Source: Casuarius casuarius (lineage: Eukaryota; Chordata; Aves; Casuariiformes; Casuariidae). From it: a DNA stretch of 64,000 nucleotides. Position numbers and translations under genes: made by a program. Below, piece after piece: positions 36,086-49,068 of the stretch. Under the pieces are notes generated by a model, which ran no database searches, was not told where the DNA came from, and was given only the letters and a program-made list of their open reading frames with translations. The stretch's first letter is position 1; each line of letters begins with the position of its first letter. The stretch is from NCBI GenBank assembly GCA_003342895.1, contig PTFA01000271.1, positions 434,409-498,408 of the forward strand. The letters are read 5' to 3'.

Positions 36086-38149
36086 ACAGCCAAACAAGCC
36101 ATTGCTATTAAACAGTTCACTTCTGCCAACACAAATACCTCATCACTGGCAGCAAAGAAACACCCTCTTTCCAGATTTGGATATAGTTACATGCCAAAAT
36201 TTGTGAAATTATTCCAAGTCATTTTAACCATGTTTACTTTTTCATTGGAAAAAATAGATAAGAAAAGCTTAGCTACTTTAAAAAAACTACATTAAAAAAT
36301 GATACCTGTTACATTACTTAACAGGGATAAAATGTTCTATCTGACTGGAACATTTATCTGTGAATACATCTGCAGAGCCAGGATTGCTTTGGAATAGGAG
36401 GATTTCAGAGCAGAGACAGTGTTCAGTCTTAACAACTACTAAAAAGTCATTGAGTGCCTTTAAATGTCCTGTATTCCTACAACTATCAAGATAAATCCAG
36501 TGTAAGTTGCAAGCACAGAAGCTCATAGCACAATGAACAGGGTCTGAGTAACAGCACTCAGTTTAAATTATTTTAAACAATTAAAAAATAGAGAAGAAAA
36601 AGCAAAGCCAACTTGGAGGAGAGAAATGGGAAAAAAATCAATAGAGATCATTCTTACTTGCTACTCAATAAAATAAAATGCACTAAAATAAAAGAAAAAC
36701 AGAGTAAAATACAACCAGGAAAACACTATCCTGATAAGAAAATGAGTCTAACACTTTTCCTAATGGAAATATTTGCAATCAATAAGTGCCTTCAGAACAA
36801 ACACATATCGCTTTGTGTTGATTTACATGGCGCACATCTGGCTTTATCCTGATATTGAGTTCCCACAGTTTCACTGCCATCCTAAGTGACACAAGATGAA
36901 AAAAGGGACTCAAGACTTCTGTAGGTAATGGGAAGGTCATCAAATAAAAGTGGTGTTTTAGTCCTTCAAAAGCCCCAAAAGAATTTTTGCACTAGGCGAC
37001 TGCAGTAGACCGCCCTGTGCTTAACACTGGGTCTGTGTAATCCAGAACACTTCTGGTTTTAATCATTACTAGTTATAGCTTTTCTGCATCTTTCAGGTTC
37101 ATGTCTCCTCTGTGCCCACTGGTTTCTAAACCGTGCATTGAGTGGTTTATAATGAATAATAAAAATAAATTTAAAGAAATTCTAAACTGCTCTACAGGAG
37201 AATATTATCTTGTTAATTCTTTCAACCTTATGGTAAAGGGTGGTATCCATTTCACATACATTTTTAAGTTCAGCATAGATCCAGATCATTGAAAAAGATA
37301 TGCATTGAAAGCTGGGCCTTTCACTTCTGAAGAGAGGTAGCTTAACAAACTTTATTTTGCCAGATACGCTCAAGGGGTTCTGCTTTCTTCCAGCTGAGAA
37401 GGAAAACTTTGCAAAAGTTTCTGTAAAGTAGAATTGCTGCGTTTTGGCCTACTGTATCCCAAACACATATAGTTGCCACATTAGCATTTTGAATGATGTA
37501 ATGCTGTCTGTCCAAGTCTGCAGACAGACAAGAAGAAACAACAGCTTCTGGAGGGATGAGTGACTTCCACTTAGCTGAATAAGGTGTCAACTCTAATTCC
37601 TATCACTAACATTAATATAGCATCACTTTTCATTTTGTGATTGTTCCATCAGAAATACTTGGCTACCTGCAGCAATTGAGATTGAGTAAGCATAATAAAA
37701 TGCCATTTTTCATGACAACATGCTTTAAAACTCTTCCTCCTCCTCCCCAAAAATGATCTCCAATAGAAATCAATTACACTGCCTTCTAGTCCATGAATTC
37801 ATGCATGTTGGACCACTTTCTGTCACTAAACATGCCCAAGAAAATATGAAAAAAATATTGATTACTGGGTAGCTCTAAGTAATGAATTCTTTTCGCACCT
37901 ACAACTAGAAAACACTACTTTTTTCAATTCACAAAAGTAATCAAACTAAAGCTATGATCCAGCAATATCTGAAGCTAAATGTTTTTTGTGTATCTAGACA
38001 ATGCCTTCCTCTGTCTCTGTTGAGGATGAAAGCAGACCTCTTTGTCTTTGTTATTATCTACTCAAATAAAGCTTGGGGCTGTAGTTTGGATCTGAATGTG
38101 CAATTTGAGGTTAACAATGCATTTATACATCCTATTACACATCCCACAT

Positions 38150-38425
38150 CCATTTAGCCTCTGAACACAATGGCATCCTTAATTTTCTCTGTTACATCTC
38201 ATTGTTAGGCTGTTTAAATTCATTTGAAAAAGTCATTAGCTTTACATTAAGGATTGCTGTGGCATCCGGCAGATGATCTATAGAGGGAGATTGTGTTCAT
38301 ATGGAGCCCCATCATCACTGCTCATAGACTGAGAAACATTATTTAAGAGAAGGACAGAGTTAATGGCATTTGACACACAAATGCACTGCTGTGATCATCA
38401 ATGAATCACACAGTGCATTATCAAT
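38150..38425. promoter_or_regulatory. Candidate conserved non-coding element next to a MIR
   Basis: The complex unique sequence includes ccttaattttctc, gtttaaattcatttg, gtcattagctttac, tcatcaatgaatcac and gcattatcaatgttaat. A short imperfect inverted symmetry occurs around gtgatcatcaatgaatcacac. The balanced word content differs from the homopolymer-rich surroundings. The block ends where the MIR-like fragment begins at about 38429. It is one of the better enhancer-like candidates, but remains unproven. Confidence 0.32.
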
Positions 38426-38428
38426 GTT

Positions 38429-38590
38429 AATGCTCACAAGACCCCTATAGAGTAGGTAAGTAGGATCACTGCGACTGCAAAGATGGAGAAATGAGGTGCT
38501 TTAGAAAGGAAGTGGGGTTAAAAATAAATAGTGTGTCTACAAACACAGGAAGAAACAGGAAATTAACTCAAGTCTCTGTTTCTCTTTTAC
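38429..38590 (-). mobile_element. MIR-like SINE fragment, antisense
   Basis: On the + strand the sequence reads as a MIR reverse complement: gctcacaagacccctata then gagtaggtaagtagg (MIR antisense: cctcacaacaaccctatgaggtaggta), followed by caaagatggagaaatgagg (tacagatgaggaaactgagg), aaggaagtgggg, and later caagtctctgtttctctt. It abuts an AT-rich unique block at 38.15-38.42 kb that resembles conserved non-coding sequence, so it may mark the edge of an old insertion beside a retained element. Confidence 0.7.
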
Positions 38591-41500
38591 TGCTTGAAAC
38601 AGAAATTCATCCTGTTGGTTTAGCCATCTGGTACTTGAATTGTCTGAACTAACATGGAAGGGGCAACATTTTAGGATCCTCTTGTCTCTGATGTTTTGGC
38701 TCCATGCAGTCACCCAACCAACAAGGAATTTTAAGAGAGGAAAATAGTAGTAGCCACCTGCACCAAGGCTGAGACAGACAGAGCTGATTACCCTCCTTCC
38801 CCCTGGCAGTAAGTCAGGAACTAACTCTGAAGGAAAGTGCTGCTCACAAGACTATCAGCAGCACTGGACTGATGAGCCTTGTCATCTCCATCCATTACAG
38901 CTTTGATCAAGAAACACAGTATGCATCCTCCGAGCCCACAGACACACAGAGTGAGAGGATGCAAATGATGACCAGCAAGAAAACATAGAGTTTTGCACTA
39001 TAGGGTTTTTTATACATATTTTTCTATTTTTATGAGCATAGGAAGATAATTCCTGAACACTCCATTCATCCACATTTCTTGTTTGTTACAAATATTTTAT
39101 TAAGTCAGCAGAGCAAAGATTTTATGAAAAAAAATGAGACAGTTTAAATGGTCCATGTTGCAGAGAACAATAAAAAGATGCTTTAAGATTTCTGTCTTTA
39201 TAAAACACAATGCACCATGTCTTCTCCTGAGAACAGCTTAAGCACACTGCACCCTATAAGGTGTTTTACTTAATCATCTATATTAAAAGTGCTATTGCAA
39301 TGATAAGACTTGCGGAAACATTTTGCATAAATGCCTGGTTTTACCTTCTAGTTTGGGAAAGACAAGCAACAGTATCTTAGAATTAGTAATACTCATGCTA
39401 GTGGATGTCACAGTCCCATAACCCTGAAAACAGGCCCTGAAACAGGCCCTCCTCTTTGGAAATACTGTCCAGTCCCACAGGTCTGTTATCCAGCCCACCT
39501 CTCATGATGGTTTCAGCAACAAGTAATCTCTGGATCGTCACTACTAAAGAGTTACCTGTACATCATTTCCCACTGGGACAGGATTTTCCCAGCAAGAAAG
39601 CTAGCAGGATACAAGAACTTGCAGCAAAGAGCAAGCCAGAAGGATAGGCAGTCTGCCATGATGTAAGGAATTTTTTTCCTGTAAAACTTCCCTCAGTTTT
39701 TTCCAACATTCATTCCTAAGATATCTGGGAGTTAACGCTGACTTCCAAAAAATCTCAATTCTTGATCAAAAGCTTCTGCAGCTGAACAGCTGTACTTGTT
39801 CACCAAAGGAACAGGAGATAATATCAATCCTTTGGACTTTCACAAATAGTTTCTGCAAAAGAAACCAATCCTCCTCACGAGCGCATGATGTGAGCAATGA
39901 GCTTCTTACCAACTAGAACTTCAGCTCATTGGGTTTGCAAATATTATCAACCTCATCTAATGCATCTGAAGGTACAGGATAGCTCTGCAGCTCCTCAGGG
40001 CCCAGTCCCCAAGCCTCTGCTTGGTGTTTTAGAGTATGCTACAGCTCAGACTGAAAGTCATTAGCTCAACACACAGTTCTGGAAAGCTTGCAAAGCTTTA
40101 ATCCTAGTTTGACATTGTTAGTAGAGACTTGAGAAAGAAGCCAAAGTGAGAGCATTTAGGTGGTCAAATTGCAGTTCTCCATGCTTGAAAAGAGGCAAGA
40201 TTGAGAGTGATTGCTCATCAGCATTTTAGATCTGGCAGACAGAGCTGTGTCACAGAAGTTATACAAAATCCCATTTGGATTTGGGTTTTTAGACCATGCC
40301 TACATAAAGCAGGAAGCCAACAGAAGCCAGCTCAGACTTAATATTCCCTCTTGACTAAAGGGTGGCATAAAAGAGACAAGAACTGATGGAAAGATGCTGG
40401 CAGCCTGAGGCCATCTTTTTCCTTAAGGAGGCAAACATGACAATGCAAACCTTGACATTGCATCACTGTCAAATTAGGCAAAACCAGATGGGGAGGGTGA
40501 GCAAGCTCCCATGTTAGTAATGGCTTTTGGAGAAAGGTAATAGGAGTTAAATAAGCATTAAATGTTGCTATAAAAATGCAGACATTGCCTTGGTATCAGG
40601 ATAAACAAAAACATAGAGGAAAGAGCTGAAGTAATAAAAGCTTTTCAATCAGTGGCTTAAGGACACAGTTTATTAGCCTAGCAATAAACCTTGTTTGCTG
40701 ACCATTTGTTACTGGGATTCAAATTCAAACACAGGTATGGATAGCATGCAATGCATACTGCTGCTGTTTAGCTTAATACTGTAACATATTGAATGGATCC
40801 CATCTTTCCTTGCTGTATACCCTGGAAACAACTGCTATCGGCAATTGTGGAACTTGGCTAAATTTTTGAATTCAAATTTTGGATGCTCAAAGTCCAAACG
40901 TACAACCAAGAAGTAGTTTATAATGAGAAAGTGGGAAGAAGCCGCACATTCTTGGCTTTTTTCCTTTAAACCCACGTCTCTTGCATATGCTGTGGTCATA
41001 TTCACACAATCCTTACCTCCAAAGAGCTTTGGCAAGAATGAGAAACATCAGTTTCACGCTGAAGATACCGTGCTAGGTGAAACTGTGTGGGGCACATTGC
41101 CTAAACATGTAGGAGACACTCCCTTTTAACTACTACCTTTGCAGGGATTTGCGGTCTGTGTGTTTCCTATCTCGTAGTGAGAACGAAACAGTGTTCTTGG
41201 GGAGACAATAGATATTCCGCTGTTCTTCTGGGGTCCAAGGACACACAGAGGTCAAATAACACAATGAGAACAGATATCCACTATTGCATCCTTTTAACAT
41301 TGTAATAAGGAAGGACGTTACTGTCACTTTTCTTCCTTCCATCTCCACTCCTCTGCCTAGAAGTGCTAGACCTGAGTCTTGAAGAAGGACCTTGCAGAAC
41401 ACCCCCCATGTAGCATCAGAGTGGATCATTATTGGAGACATGGAGAAAGGCCAGACAAGACTGGTTTATGGGTGTATTTCAAGGAATTTCTGGCAAGGGT

Positions 41501-43784
41501 AATTTCTACCGACATTACTTCCGTAACTCAGTAGTGAAAAAGACAAGCAAAAAATCAAGTTCTTGGAGGTCCAAGAGATCTTTTACTCTTTTTTAACCTT
41601 TTTACTCCTTTTTAAGGAAGAGAAAGAGGGTGTTTCAACCCTGAACTATAAGACTGACTTACAGCTGGTGGCTCAGTAATTGGTATTTATGGCTCAGAAC
41701 GCATCACTAACACACAGGTTGGAGACTGATATTTTCATCACTTCTTACTTTGCTCTCAGCTTTGCAGCGATTTCATGCACTCTGAGTTTGTCAATTACCT
41801 TCCCGAGCTGGGATGGTGTGATTTGTTTTTAATGCACGAATAGTGAGTTTTAATAGGCTTTGTTTTTTGCATTTGCAATTTCATGGGGACAGATTCAGGG
41901 ACAAATATACAGGGAAGACCTAGAGGGCACTGAGTCTTGATAAGCACCTCCAAGGGTTCTTGGAGCTTCCTCTCAGCCCCAGACTGATATATCCCTTCCC
42001 AAACTGTCTTCTAAGACACCAGCTATCACAGCTCCCTTTGGCCTGTGATGTTTATCTTCTGGGGTCTATTAATCCATTGCGCATTTCTCTGACTGTGAGT
42101 TTTGCCCTTCCGAAGAGTGGAAATGATGCTAAGTGATTGCACAAATATGTTGTAATACTGAAACATGTGAATTCTATGTCAGATGGAGGAAGATATTACT
42201 GGAAGAGTTCACAGGGGATGAGTATGCTGGCAAGTCAGTTCAGGAAAATATATCTTAACAGAATGCTATGAATGCAGACTGATGTACCAATATGAATTGG
42301 GAGGTTTGAGGGTAGGTCTCATGAGACACAGGCTGCTAATTTTATAGTTTGCAGTCTTGGATTTAGAATTTGTAAAGAAAGCAAATAGCCTCTCTGTGAT
42401 TCATTCCTCTTTCACTTTTTTTCTGTATTCCTTAGTGCACCAATTTCCCCAAAAGTATAATGTATCTTGCCTGAGGGAGTAGGTACCATAAATCACAAAT
42501 GTCACCATTTTGTCATATTTGTCACTTCAGAGGCAGTGTATTCAGAAGAAGGAAAGGGAATGAAAGGATAAGATAGGCATCTTATGCATATGGCATAGGC
42601 ATAAAATAGCATGCACAGAAGCTGGTTGGGACCATGCACATCTCCAAGCAAAATACCAATTCCCAACTTCATGGAAACCAGCCAGGATCAGGTAATATAG
42701 ATAACCTCTTAAATACACAGTAACATGCAAAAGGCAGGTACTCTAGAAATCTCATGAACATGCCAGAAGTAGAGAAGAGGTACTGGAAGGCTAAACCAAT
42801 CTCCATTCCCTGAACTGCTCATTGGTGTGGATGGAAAAGGGGAGATCCTGGTATGGAAAAGACAGAAAATGATTTTTTTCAAGGAATACATACAAACTTT
42901 CCTGTAAATGGGCTGCTGGAATAACCCAGGCAGAATAAGCCTTACTTTCAACTGAAGCATGGAAATTGATAATCTTCTTTGTAACCTTTCTAAACTCTTT
43001 GCTTTTCTACCACGCATATTGAGGCTGAAGGGAGTTACCTATTAAAGCTATGACTACAGACGCACACATCACATACAGCAGTGCATTCCTTCAAACAGAA
43101 GTAGTTTCTCAACAGTTTGTCACATGCCCAGTACTAGCCATATCTAAAGAAAGTGTCACTTGCCTTATTGAGAATTACACCCAAACTAGGAAAGATACAT
43201 TTACCATTCCTAAGAAAAAGAGGTGGGGATGGAGGGTGAAAGATGGTCTTAATTATTTTTTACACATTAATTATTTGTCTGTAAAGACTCTTAAAAATGG
43301 ATTACCCATATATATATTGTATTTTCATAAACCCATTTATAACTATATGCACTGTATGCTAAAATAAAGTTGGGAATATGTCTTTCTAAAAGCTATTTTT
43401 ATAGATGCCAAAGCTTACCCATACTGCCTTTGTCCCTCAAGTTTCTTTGTCAGTGAAAAAGTGTCAGAGCAGGGCAGATCTTCCTGTTCTCAGAGGGTTG
43501 TGTCTAGTTTCGAGTTGAGTAATTACTTTGGGTAAGTTGTTTCATCTCTGATGAAGGAGTCTGTTGCAGTCCAGGGAGGGTGCCTTTCCATCTGGGCATC
43601 AATTAATAGCTACTCCAGGCTAATACTTGCAGCTTCAGGACTGCTCTAATTTTTACTTGACAGTAATGAGACTGTCAGAATAATTCTTATCTCAGTAGAA
43701 ATAATCTCTCTCGATCAATGTTGCACAAAAGGTAAAACTGTCACTCAGTTAACTTCTCTCATACAAGAGCCTAACTGTTAGTGA
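38591..43784. other. No gene seen; unique sequence
   Basis: No repeat family is recognised, and open frames stay at or below 105 codons without domain signatures. A short imperfect duplication of aaacaggccct lies at about 39428-39450. Confidence 0.5.
41581..41615. repeat. Short T-rich tandem repeat
   Basis: The word ttttactc and close variants occur three times with spacers (ttttactctt, tttttaacct, ttttactcct), followed by tttttaagg. Confidence 0.6.
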
Positions 43785-44010
43785 TAGAATCAAATAGAAA
43801 AAGCCATTAAGGGCACATCAGCTGGCCCCTATCAGTGGAGGACTCTTTCTTGCTAAATGGTTTCCAGACTGTTATTCATTCTTTTAACTACCCACGACAA
43901 AGGCACTTCTAGCTCTTCCTTAGAAAGGCTATTTCAGACAAGTTTCCCAGGGAGCTAACAAGGCTGTCATATCGTCTTTCTTAATAAATTAGTACTCTGC
44001 AGTATAAGAT
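43785..44010 (-). mobile_element. Diverged CR1 LINE 3' fragment, antisense
   Basis: From about 43786 the + strand reads like the reverse complement of a CR1 3' end. A tgatagaatcaaatag stretch corresponds to the catagaatcatagaa tail complement. It is followed by a cca-ttaagg-catcagctgg block, tggtttccagactgttattc, cttttaactaccca, cacttctagctcttccttag and aaaggctatttcagac. This is the order seen in old antisense CR1 copies (tgttttccagtgttt, ttttaaatgaccca, cttccaccacttcccttagg, aggctattccacag). Divergence is much higher than in the 55 kb copy. The family call is reasonably safe but the edges are uncertain. Confidence 0.65.
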
Positions 44011-47000
44011 ATTCAGGCTGTTCTTACAAAGGCAGCATGGTTACATCCTCTGCTTTATTCTACAGCAGAAGAGCCCTGCTTTTCTAGTCTACAGAGGTTA
44101 CTTTATTGCAAGGAACAGGCCATTGCTACCTTTGGCTCAGTCACTTGGGCTTGTCCCTTAAGGTGCATAACAGAGGAGTATGGTTATAGCCAGAGAGAAT
44201 GTCAGAACTGAATCCAAATCTCTTGCCTTTCCGGGTGAAGAAATTATGAAATCAGAGTTCACTTTCCACAACAGAATAGTGATCTTTCCTTCCTCTTTGG
44301 AATACTCTGAAGATAATTTCATCAGCTTGTGGGAAATGCTCAGATATGTCGTCAGTGGGCTGTACTGTTCATAAAACCGGCAAGCGCATCTTGAGCTTAT
44401 CAAGTTTATTACAAATTATTAATTTTAAATAAAGTAGATTTATGATGAGCAATGATGAAATAGGGAAAGATCACCCTTGCAGTACAGCATGTGCACCCAC
44501 AAGACTGCTGCATCAGCAGTAAAAGGGAGGAGGAAACCATCTCTGACTAGGTCCCATTTAGAAAGGCATTTATTTATGGTTGGGCTTGAGTATTTTGAAC
44601 TACTGATGCAATGCACTGACAACAAATATCATCAGTGCTCACCAGCCAAGCTACCCTCTCTTCTGCCATGAAGATAGACTGTACAGGATAAAAAGCTTTC
44701 AAGTATGTAGCTGGTAAAAAATGGAATTAATTACTTAAGGATTTGGGGGCAAGAAGAAGGGAAGAGTATGGCTAAGTTTACTAATGTCGAAAAGCACTTT
44801 GCACTGAAAGTTTTAGTGAGATAGGCTGTGATCTGTAGAAACAAATAGATGAACAAATGCACATACAGGCAGATTACAAAATAACAAAACTGAACTTGTA
44901 AATGACAAAGTTTCCATGTCTTTTTTTGTTGACAAGTGCACAAAAATGCTACACACAACCATGTTCTTTGAGCCAGTATTTTTAAGAATTTGATCCCACA
45001 TATGAAACAAAAAGAAAAAGGAGAGTTCCCCCTCCTCCTCTTGGGAATCCACATTTTCCACTGAAAACCCAGATGACTGTATACACTGACGTGTAAAGTA
45101 AATGATGTCATGTATGACATACTGACCTAGAAGACTGTTGCCATAACTAACTGCCTCATTATACTACTTCAGTGCAACAAAGCTAAAGAAGGCAGGGGAG
45201 AAGCACACTCCCCAAATCCAAAACCAGCTAAGAAATAAGCAATTGCCTCTTGTCTAATACACGAAACCAGAGCATGTGAGCCTCAGAGCTAGAGCTCTGT
45301 TGGCCTGAATCTAGCATCTTTTCCCTGAAATTTATGCATAAAGAGTTTTCAACATTTAGCAGCTGATCCAAAGATAGGTGGAACATATACCTGTAGCAAC
45401 TGCAGCTGGGTTTGGGACTGACTGTAAAGTGAAAAGCAAGCCTGTGTCCAGTGCAACGTATCCCAGGTGCCAGCAAGACCTGATCCTCCACATCCCCCAT
45501 GCAGCTGGTGCACGCATAGCACGTCAGAGGGAAGAAACATTTGTGTAGGGCTGCACCAACTTCTCTGCTCTGTGACGTGGATATAATTAACAGTGCAAAA
45601 CCTATGTGACACAGCAGACCATCAGAGCCCTCAAGATGGCAAGTAAACTTATAAGTGATAATTCAGTCACACAGCTTAAATTGCTCAACCACTTTTTTCC
45701 TGCTGTTAAACTGCTTGTCTGGCTGCTCTTGCTATGGTTTTGCCTGATTCAGTTTCCTCTGGTAAGGAGACAAATTAAAACAAGTAGAAACTGAAAACAA
45801 TGAAAAATACTTCCCCCAGTTTCCCATCTGATGACTTTCACCTTGTTTTACCCTGTACATTACAGATGATGACACATATTAATTGCACAGCGTACAGGAC
45901 AACACAAAGCAATTAACACTTCTCATGTGCTTCATGGCTGTTCCCTGCGCTGTTTCCAGGGGGAGTTATGACGTGAAATCTCATGACTAGCATGAAACCA
46001 ACTGCAGTCATCACTGAATTTATATTTTTTGGGTCTGCCTAACACCCTGTTCAGTGCCTGCTGGGCTTTCTCTTAGAGACAATCTGGCAGCCTCAAGCAA
46101 CAGACCTAGTTTCCACAGACATGGCATAAAAGCAAAGTTACCTACCTCTAGGTCTCTAGACTCCGTGCCCTTTGCATATAGGCCCTGTTTCCATATCCAC
46201 TATGATTCCAGCTTGCCCTTTACCGTTCATTGAACTGTCCACATCACTGCTGCGTCTCCGTAAAACTTGCCAGAAGTAGGTACAACGTCTAGAACAGCAG
46301 ACTCCTGAGCTTTGTTCAGGCTTACAGCATTACTGGAAGGCAAATAATGCAGCAGCATTCTTAGGAAAAAAGATATATTTTTGAGTTACAGCATAAAAGC
46401 CACAGGGAGTGCTGAACTCTTCTCAGATCTCCAAATCTGGAGCTCTCAGCTCTACAGACAATTTCATTTTATTAAAGACAATAAATACGAACATTAAATC
46501 ACAGCCTTGGGCTGTAACTTGCTATTAGTTTTCAGCAGAATCCCCCACTGGAAATGCTTCAAAACTGCAGGAATGACCTTGCTCCCATAATTAATCCTAC
46601 CATTGTTAATGATTGTTTCTAGGTACCATAGCTCTTCCCCAGGGTCTCCTTTCAGCCTGTTGTTCTTTGCTTCCTCCTGTGTTTCTCTAACAAATTGGCA
46701 CCAGGACTTACGGGTCCAGCCTCAGGCAAAGTTGAGGTAGCACTGTCAATTCACCTGTCGGGTGGTTCATTCCATTCATTGGACCAAGATCCATGATTGC
46801 TCTGTCCTGCTTTTAACTATGAATAGTGCCTGTGTGCTGCTGAAGGAGCTCCTTTTGACTACACTGGACTAATCATTGCAAACACTCGTTCTCAGCCTGC
46901 AAGGGGGGAAGTGTGAAATTAGACCTATGTCTTAGTATGTGGCTTTGCTTATCATGTCTTGGACGCTACCAACATCCTCACTAATCCTAATAAAAGCAAA

Positions 47001-48631
47001 AGGAAACTAGGTTTTACAGAGTGCTTGGCAGACCTGAGCCCTGTTCCCAACTTCACCATGTACCTGTGGCTCTAAGCAAGCCAGGGAGCTGCAGATAACT
47101 CAGGATGCTTAAAACAGCTCTTTCAGAACCAGCCTAATACCCAGCCCTATGGTGCGTCATAAAAGGCTGCAGCCCAGGGTGACAGTGAAGTGGTGAGCTT
47201 CCTCAGGAGGGATAGACATTTGGAGAATTTGGCCTCTCATGCATGCCTAGATCAGTAAGGATTGCATCACCGGTTGTGTAGGTGTATTCTTTACTTAGCA
47301 TCTCCAATCTGTAGAAAACAAGTTACCTTGGCACTAAGATTCTAATTGGTGAGACTTGTGAAATTGTAAGAAGGAACTAAAATCTTGGAATCCTTCCTTT
47401 CCAAGACATCTTTCAATTTTAGAAGCTGTAAGTTCAAAGTATTAAAAGCAAAACCCAGAAATGCATCTCTTTGTCCTAGGTTTTGATGCTCTGCTTTGCT
47501 CTACTTTAAATTAATTGGAAAAATTCTTTTGTTTGCATATCTCACTGGGATTTTACAATTCTCTGTATAAAATGTGATTTAGAAAGGAAAGCCTGAGAGC
47601 ATTCTAAGCTGAGCAGTTGGCAGACACATAGCGTGTATATAACATATGCGTATACCATGAAGACATACATCAGTAGGGGGTGGACTGTATATCTCCCTAT
47701 GCACTTATTTCTATTTTATGGCATTTTAAAATAAGAAATACCATTTAAAGGAGCTGATTGCCTCAGGCTGGTAAAAATTTACAAGGCTCACTTGAAATGT
47801 TTTTGCTTAACACCAGAAAAAAGTCATGCATTTGAAAGGGAAAATTTCAATCATTCCAATCCCAGTAACCTCTTCAGGACATTAAGATATGTTGGTGGAC
47901 AGCTTTCTTAAAAGATAGATCTTGGCTTTCTGCAGCAGCAGAATACAATTTGTTTTCATGTCAGGAGTAATGGCATTTCTGAGGGACATACTGATTTCAT
48001 AAAGATTTTAGAGAAAAGAACAGCTGGACAAATACATCAATGATGCTTGAACACCCAAGCACAAGTTCCCTGAAAGGAAAGGAAGCAAGTAGATTAGGCT
48101 CAAAGGTATGTCTTAGATCTGGGGACAGAATTCATCCTGGATCCCGAGGGCCAAAGAGCAGTGGACTTAAGATACACAGGGATGAAACCGGAAGAGCCTC
48201 TGAACAGTCTTAGAGGGTTCCCTAAGCTCTGACACATGGAGTAGGGCCAGCACAGAGCCCTGACACTTACAGCAGGGGCTGAAAGGTAGAAACTGAACAT
48301 CTGCATCCCACCCTTTGCCCAGGTAGGTCCTTTTCTTTGCAGAGATGGGAGAGACAAGCCTCAGAAATACCTTCTTGGAAGTGCACAAGCAGTTCTAGGA
48401 ATGCAAAGTACTAGGAACACAGAGACTGAAATTGTCCCATCTGTTCTCCTGATCCCAGAGCTAGCTTCAAGAGTCTTCAAGAATGAAGAAAAACAGAAGA
48501 AAATACGTCTTATCTCCAGGCCACAGAGAAAACCACTAAGAAACTGTAGAGAGGAAAAACCCATTAACAAGCTTAGAGTCTGGAACAGTGCCTTGAACCC
48601 TAATTCATAAACAGCTTTGGGTTCTTTATGG
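44011..48631. other. No gene seen; unique sequence
   Basis: A 129-codon minus-strand frame (44731-45120) has hydrophobic T-rich-derived content but no known domain. The 45830-46040 block is listed separately. A faint MIR-like passage near 47020-47080 is too weak to call. Confidence 0.5.
45830..46040. promoter_or_regulatory. Candidate conserved non-coding block (unproven)
   Basis: The unique sequence has acagatgatgacaca, tattaattgcacag, gcaattaacactt and gttatgacgtgaaat (a tgacgt CRE-like word). There is no repeat and no sizeable open frame. It is proposed on composition only. Confidence 0.27.
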
Positions 48632-48680
48632 AAAAAAAAAACCCAAAAACAAAAAACCCCACACCCAAATCCCAAACCCA
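48632..48680. repeat. A/C-rich low-complexity tract
   Basis: A10 is followed by acccaaaaac, aaaaaacccc, acacccaaat and cccaaaccca words. Confidence 0.85.
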
Positions 48681-49015
48681 TAAATTAGGTTATGAACTTC
48701 CTGGGTCTGGTAGTGCAGTCCAGAGCCACTTGCTTTCACTGCTGAGTCACAAGCCACAAAACACCAGAAGTCCCAGCACTGATAAAGTCTGGTACTTCCC
48801 TACCTCCATAGCTGATGTTTGATACTGACAAGTAGCTGCTGTGTCATAAAGATGAGCAAAAGCTCTCTGGTGGACAATTTTGGATGCTCTTGGGACAACA
48901 GCTGCTTTCAGCTCCTGTTCTGTGGTCCTGAGGGCATCAAGGCTGAGCCCTCCCAGGCTGAACTGCTGGGACATGGAGCCCAGGCTGCACAGCTTGCACC
49001 ACTCTTGCATGGAGC

Positions 49016-49068
49016 AAAAAAAAAAAAAACAAAAAAACAAAAAAACAAAAAAAGGAAAAAAAAAGAAA
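49016..49068. repeat. A-rich (A7C-like) repeat
   Basis: A14 is followed by caaaaaaa units repeated about three times, then aagg and an A9 run. A GC-rich stretch (about 48940-49010) precedes it, which gives the look of a body plus A-rich tail. I recognise no gene in the body and see no flanking target-site duplication. A 187-codon minus-strand open frame crosses this tract as a run of Phe and is judged an artefact. Confidence 0.85.

Larger units (their letters stand above)
31931..38149. other. No gene seen; unique AT-rich sequence
   Basis: Apart from the simple repeats and duplication listed separately, no mobile element, RNA or coding sequence is recognised. Open frames stay below 105 codons. 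Confidence 0.5.

Noticed and set aside
43500..43560. Possible MIR (ctttgggtaagttgtttcatctctga)
   Set aside because: A short single-block match. Flanking MIR blocks are absent.
47020..47090. Possible MIR (gacctgagccctgttccca passage)
   Set aside because: Only one block resembles MIR, and the ccttgggcaagt core is not convincingly present.
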